Below are positions 59,872-63,139 of a stretch of DNA of 63,139 bases, one piece after another (position 1 is the stretch's first letter; every line of letters starts with the position of its first letter). Below the pieces are notes generated by a model. It was not told where the DNA came from. It was given only the letters and a program-made list of their open reading frames with translations, and did no database searches. Made by a program: the position numbers and the translations under genes. Source of the stretch: Parafrankia elaeagni (GTDB lineage: Bacteria > Actinomycetota > Actinomycetes > Frankiales > Frankiaceae); assembly GCF_000374165.1 (NCBI RefSeq), contig NZ_KB893730.1, positions 1 to 63,139 on the forward strand, written 5' to 3'.

Positions 59872-61197
59872 GTGACGGAGCCGCAGAAGGCGCCCGACGA
59901 GGGCGGGCGTGATCACAGCCTGGACGCGCTGCGCGGCATCCTCATGCTGGTGGGCGTCTTCGTGCATGTCGCTACCCTGGGCGTCGACCCGGTGTTCGAC
60001 GGCATCGCGCGGGCCTCGAGTCTGTTCCGCATGGAGGCCTTCTTCGTCATCTCCGGATTTCTTTCCGCGATGCTCGTCGCGAAGCACGGCGCGGTCCGCA
60101 CCATGCGCCGGAGATTCGCCGCGGTGGGAATCCCGCTGCTCGCGACGTTGGTGCTGGTCAATCCGCCGACCCTCTGGATGATCAGCGTCTTCCACGGCCG
60201 GGAGACATCCTTTCCCGACTATCTGCGGGCTGCCGCCGGGCCGGCGCTGACCGGCCGGCTGAACTGGTACCTGCACCTGTGGTTCCTGCTGGTACTGCTC
60301 GGTTTCGCGCTGCTCACCCCGGCAGCGGTGCGCGCACTGGCCGCGCTGACCCGGACCCGCGGCTACCAGCGGGTGACGGCCGGGCGGCCGGCGGCGATGA
60401 CCGCGCTCACGCTGTCGGTGCTGGCGGTCATGGCCGCCGGGCGGACGTGCTGGAGCGTGGCGATCGAGCCGGTGCTCGGCTCGGGCTTCCACGCCGACAT
60501 CGTCCGCAGGGTCCTGGAGTTCCTGCCGTTCTTCCTGCTCGGTCTGCTGCTGCGGCTGGACCAGGCCCGGCTCCTGCCCGTCTTCCGCCGGCCCACCCCC
60601 GCCCTGTTCGCGGTCTCCGGGTTGCTGCTGCTCGCCTCCTGGCGGCAGTGGGTGGACGTCCTGTCGGCGGGCACCGGCCGCCTGCTCGTCGAGACCCTGT
60701 TCGCGATCCCGGTGACGGCGACCCTGTTCGCGGTGGCAGGCCGGTTCGGGGCCCGGCCGCATCCCGTCTTCCAGTACCTCTCGGACGCGTCCTACACCGT
60801 CTATCTGTTCCACTTCTTCTGGATCTTCTTCTTCGCGCGGGTTCTCGGCCTGGACCCCGGCCTCGGGTTCGGCCAGATGACGCTGCTCGTCGTCGCCACC
60901 TACGCCGCCACGTTCGCGACGCACCACTTCGCCATCCGGCGGTCCGCGCTGCTGCGGATGATGTTCAACGGCAGGCGGGCGACCACCCGAGGCCGCGGTG
61001 TCGCCGGCCAGGGGAGCGGCCCGACGCCGGAGCACCCCGGTCCGCCGGCTCTGGCGGCCCCGGGGAAGCCCGGCCTGCCGCGACCGGCGCGTCCCGTGAC
61101 CAGCAACCCGCGATCGACCCGGATCGCGCGGTGCTCGGCCAGCCCGAGGCTGCCACACCACCGGCGGACGACGCGGCCAGCGCGGCGAGGAGGCTGA
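59872..61197 (+). CDS. Acyltransferase-3-like membrane protein
   Basis: 441 residues with about ten membrane helices. SLDALRGILMLVGVFVHVA is the start of acyltransferase-3/OpgC-like proteins with the Arg and His of the active site; MEAFFVISGFLSAML is next. Later FQYLSDASYTVYLFHFFWIF with the family His. Such enzymes move acyl groups onto sugars. The last 80 residues are Pro/Arg-rich and not part of the fold. GTG with AAAGGGG upstream. The SDR gene follows at 61377. Confidence 0.88.
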   Translation: MTEPQKAPDEGGRDHSLDALRGILMLVGVFVHVATLGVDPVFDGIARASSLFRMEAFFVISGFLSAMLVAKHGAVRTMRRRFAAVGIPLLATLVLVNPPTLWMISVFHGRETSFPDYLRAAAGPALTGRLNWYLHLWFLLVLLGFALLTPAAVRALAALTRTRGYQRVTAGRPAAMTALTLSVLAVMAAGRTCWSVAIEPVLGSGFHADIVRRVLEFLPFFLLGLLLRLDQARLLPVFRRPTPALFAVSGLLLLASWRQWVDVLSAGTGRLLVETLFAIPVTATLFAVAGRFGARPHPVFQYLSDASYTVYLFHFFWIFFFARVLGLDPGLGFGQMTLLVVATYAATFATHHFAIRRSALLRMMFNGRRATTRGRGVAGQGSGPTPEHPGPPALAAPGKPGLPRPARPVTSNPRSTRIARCSASPRLPHHRRTTRPARRGG

Positions 61198-61376
61198 CCA
61201 GAACGGCGTCCACGGCCAGCCCGCAGCGCCGCAGCGCCTCGCCGCCGCACTGGCCGTGTCGGATCCCTGGCCGTGCGCGACGTGTCGCCTTCGGGCTCCT
61301 GGCCAACCGGGGCGTCACCCGGTGGTGGCTGCGGACGACGGGTGCCCGCCGACCGCCGATCGGCGAGACTCGGACC

Positions 61377-62162
61377 GTGACTGAAGACGAGATGAGTGCA
61401 CCTGATCGGATGTTCGACCTTTCGGGGCGGGTCGCCGTCGTCACCGGGGGCAGCAGGGGCATCGGCCGGGCAGTCGCCCAGGGCCTCGCCGCCGCCGGGG
61501 CCGACGTCGTGGTCGCGAGCCGCAAGTTCGACGCCTGCAAGGAGGCGGCCACTCAGATCGAGGTGGCGACAGGACGCCGTGCCCTGCCTGTCGCCTGCCA
61601 CGTCGGCCGGTGGGACGACTGCGACAGCCTGGTGGACACCGTCTACGCGGAGTTCGGTCGCTGTGACGTCCTGGTGAACAACGCCGGTATGTCGCCTGTC
61701 TACGACAGTCTTCCCGCGGTGAGCCGGGAGCTGTACGACAAGGTCCACGCCGTGAACGCGAGTGGGCCGTTCCGGCTGAGCGCCCTGGTCGGCACCCGGA
61801 TGGCGGCGGGGGAGGGCGGGTCGATCATCAACGTCACGACGGCCGGTTCCCTGCGCCCGAACGCGAGCGACCTGCCCTACGCGATGGCGAAGGCGGCCCT
61901 CAACGCGATGACGCTCGGCCTCGCCGGAACGTGGGCGCCCAGGGTGCGGGCGAACCTGGTCCTGCCGGGCGCGTTCGACACCGACATCACCAGGGCCTGG
62001 GGGCCCGACGCGAAGCGCACCGCCGCCGAGATCAACCCGATGAAGCGGATCGGTGCCCCCGGCGACATGGTCGGAGTCTGCGTCTTCCTCGCGAGCGAGG
62101 CCTCCGCCTATGTCAACGGTGCCCAGATTCTCGTCGACGGCGGCCTGTTCCGGACCCTCTGA
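61377..62162 (+). CDS. SDR oxidoreductase
   Basis: 261 residues. Cofactor loop TGGSRGIGRAVAQGLA, D/CH in VACHVGRW, NNAG in VLVNNAGMSP, catalytic Ser region INVTTAGSLRP, YAMAK. C-terminus VNGAQILVDGGLFRTL. In the Ser position Thr is found in VTTAGS, with a later Ser; the family allows this. GTG 61377 or ATG 61392. The C-terminal part fits 2-hydroxyacyl/3-oxoacyl reductases. It precedes an acyl-CoA dehydrogenase, so a lipid role is likely. Confidence 0.88.
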   Translation: MTEDEMSAPDRMFDLSGRVAVVTGGSRGIGRAVAQGLAAAGADVVVASRKFDACKEAATQIEVATGRRALPVACHVGRWDDCDSLVDTVYAEFGRCDVLVNNAGMSPVYDSLPAVSRELYDKVHAVNASGPFRLSALVGTRMAAGEGGSIINVTTAGSLRPNASDLPYAMAKAALNAMTLGLAGTWAPRVRANLVLPGAFDTDITRAWGPDAKRTAAEINPMKRIGAPGDMVGVCVFLASEASAYVNGAQILVDGGLFRTL

Positions 62163-62564
62163 CGGCTACCGGAACACCTGTGTCTCCCACCGCGGACAGG
62201 ACGTCGGCGGATGTGCGACGAGGCATACCCGCCGCCGTACGGGTGGAGCCTGACAGCGTTTTGACTGGGTTGAGGATGTGGTAGCTTCTTTTTCGCTGAC
62301 AAGAATCAGCTTCTCGGCTGGAGAGAACTGGTAGTACTCGCGGCCGGGTCGGATGGATCTCCGGTCGCGGGCCGGTCGCCACGGGTGGCATCGGCGTCCG
62401 CCAGGCCATCCATGCCAGCGAGCCTGCCGTCGGGTCAGGGAGGACCACGATGTCGATGCCTTCGGAGTCTGCAGCCCGCCACACCGCTGCCTCCGCCCCC
62501 GCCTCCCTCGCCGCCGGTCGAAGGCGTCGGGACGTCGGCCTGGTCGGCAGGCACGACAGACGGG
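62163..62564. other. Gene-free 0.4 kb before the acyl-CoA dehydrogenase
   Basis: AT-richer bases at 62250-62335 include TTTTGACTGGG and TGTGGTAGCTTCTTTTTC, which can be read as -35 and -10 regions, but the spacing is not convincing. Open frames here are antisense extensions. I see no hairpin. Confidence 0.45.
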
Positions 62565-63139
62565 GTGGCTGACGTGGAGGTCGCGGAGTTCCGGTCGGCC
62601 GTACGGGCCTGGCTGGACGAGAACGATCTGACGCCGGGCCCCGACCACTCCCTCGACGGCCAGGTGGCGCAGCTCGCCCGGGTCCGCCGCGAGCTGTACG
62701 ACGCGGGGTGGATGCGGTACGGCTGGCCCGCCGAGGTCGGGGGGCTGGGCGGGCCGGCGGTGCTGCGCGCGGTGCTCGGTGAGGAGGTCGCCACCCGCGG
62801 CCTGGCCGAGCCGGGCATCTACTCGATGATCGAGGTCCTCGTCCCGACGCTGATCTCGTACGCGCCGCCGGAGCTCGCCGCCGAGATGGTGCCGCTGCTG
62901 ATGTCGGGCGCGGAGAGCTGGTGCCAGGGGTTCTCCGAGCCCGGTTCGGGCAGTGACCTGGCGTCCCTGTCGACCCGGGCCGAGCCGCGCGGCGACGACT
63001 GGGTGGTCAACGGGCAGAAGGTGTGGACGAGCCTGGCCCAGTACTCCCAGCGCTGCGTGCTGCTCACCCGCACCGCGCCGGGCCACGGCGGCATCACGGC
63101 GTTCTTCGTCGACATGGACACCCCGGGCATCACCGTCCG
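62565..63139 (+). CDS. Acyl-CoA dehydrogenase, N-terminal part, cut by window end
   Basis: 191 residues in the window. After GTG 62565 (ADVEVAEFRSAVRAWLDEND): YDAGWMRYGWPAEVGGLGGP, VLGEEVATRGLAEPGIYSMI, then QGFSEPGSGSDLASLSTRAE and VNGQKVWTSLAQYSQRCVLL. These are the N-terminal and middle domain with the FSEPGSGSDLAS flavin motif. The catalytic Glu region is beyond the window. Second acyl-CoA dehydrogenase of this window. Confidence 0.9.
   Translation, partial: MADVEVAEFRSAVRAWLDENDLTPGPDHSLDGQVAQLARVRRELYDAGWMRYGWPAEVGGLGGPAVLRAVLGEEVATRGLAEPGIYSMIEVLVPTLISYAPPELAAEMVPLLMSGAESWCQGFSEPGSGSDLASLSTRAEPRGDDWVVNGQKVWTSLAQYSQRCVLLTRTAPGHGGITAFFVDMDTPGITV

Noticed and set aside
60279-61376. Open frame upstream of and in frame with the SDR at 61377
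   Set aside because: It is an out-of-frame reading of the acyltransferase gene with Arg/Ala-rich, domain-free translation.
1-63139. CRISPR arrays or rRNA/tRNA genes
   Set aside because: No regularly spaced repeats and no recognisable tRNA or rRNA sequence was seen by eye; a covariance search was not possible.

Overview
The window is high-GC, GTG-rich actinobacterial DNA. Gene content fits a Frankia-type organism (Frankiaceae): DUF6221-like, DUF5995 and DUF4235 proteins, many serine hydrolases, SDR/acyl-CoA/thiolase enzymes and an actinobacterial gas vesicle cluster. The genus assignment is inference from gene content, not from a marker gene. I saw no rRNA, tRNA or CRISPR.

Layout. 1-1445 is a graveyard: the end of an ISAzo13-type transposase gene followed by fragments of an SDR, an aldo-keto reductase, an F420/LLM enzyme and a DUF72 protein. 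1446-3871 is a divergent response regulator/CHASE3 histidine kinase pair. 3896-15347 mixes membrane and stress genes (DUF421, CsbD, GlsB/YeaQ, DUF4235, TRIC channel) with hydrolases and dehydrogenases and three more gene remnants. 15638-17285 is a compact operon of ArsR-type regulator, small membrane protein and quinone oxidoreductase behind a three-box repeat.

17540-23733 (minus) is a gas vesicle operon read gvpO, gvpJ, gvpL/F, gvpS-like, gvpK, gvpA, gvpF/L, a membrane/acidic-tail protein and an SRPBCC protein, almost every pair overlapping by a few bases. No gvpN or gvpG is seen. Divergent from it (24151-26084) are two ferritin-like proteins; next come a DUF2231-Rieske fusion, a ChaB/Rho-N protein, a TPP-dependent pyruvate-oxidase-like enzyme and a DUF6328 membrane protein. 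Together with CsbD, GlsB and DUF4235 this looks like a stress/buoyancy island.

30273-33970 holds the clearest structural discovery: an IS630-family element with TA target duplication whose transposase gene is split, just after its catalytic Glu codon, by a separate ~2.5-kb element that carries a 725-residue serine recombinase and has its own imperfect terminal inverted repeats. Removing the inner element restores the transposase reading frame.

33972-41234 is acyl-CoA/lipid metabolism (FadR-like regulator, APH-type phosphotransferase and acyl-CoA dehydrogenase in an overlapping operon; a divergent OB-fold/thiolase fusion; flavin reductase; CYTH-CHAD protein). 41481-48077 has a patatin/PlsC lipid pair, a PAS-GAF kinase that lacks its ATPase domain, a DUF5995 protein and an acyl-CoA carboxylase beta subunit. 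48362-50411 is a YtrA-type GntR/ABC operon with a palindromic operator; 50422-51281 a pair of CrcB fluoride channel genes; 51687-51974 a DUF1540 protein; 52153 an iron-box-like site with no obvious target. 52344-63139 contains a membrane-anchored HTH protein with three repeats upstream, two SDRs, a cupin, an ABC exporter, an FMN reductase, NTF2-like and VOC proteins, an acyltransferase and the start of an acyl-CoA dehydrogenase cut by the window end.
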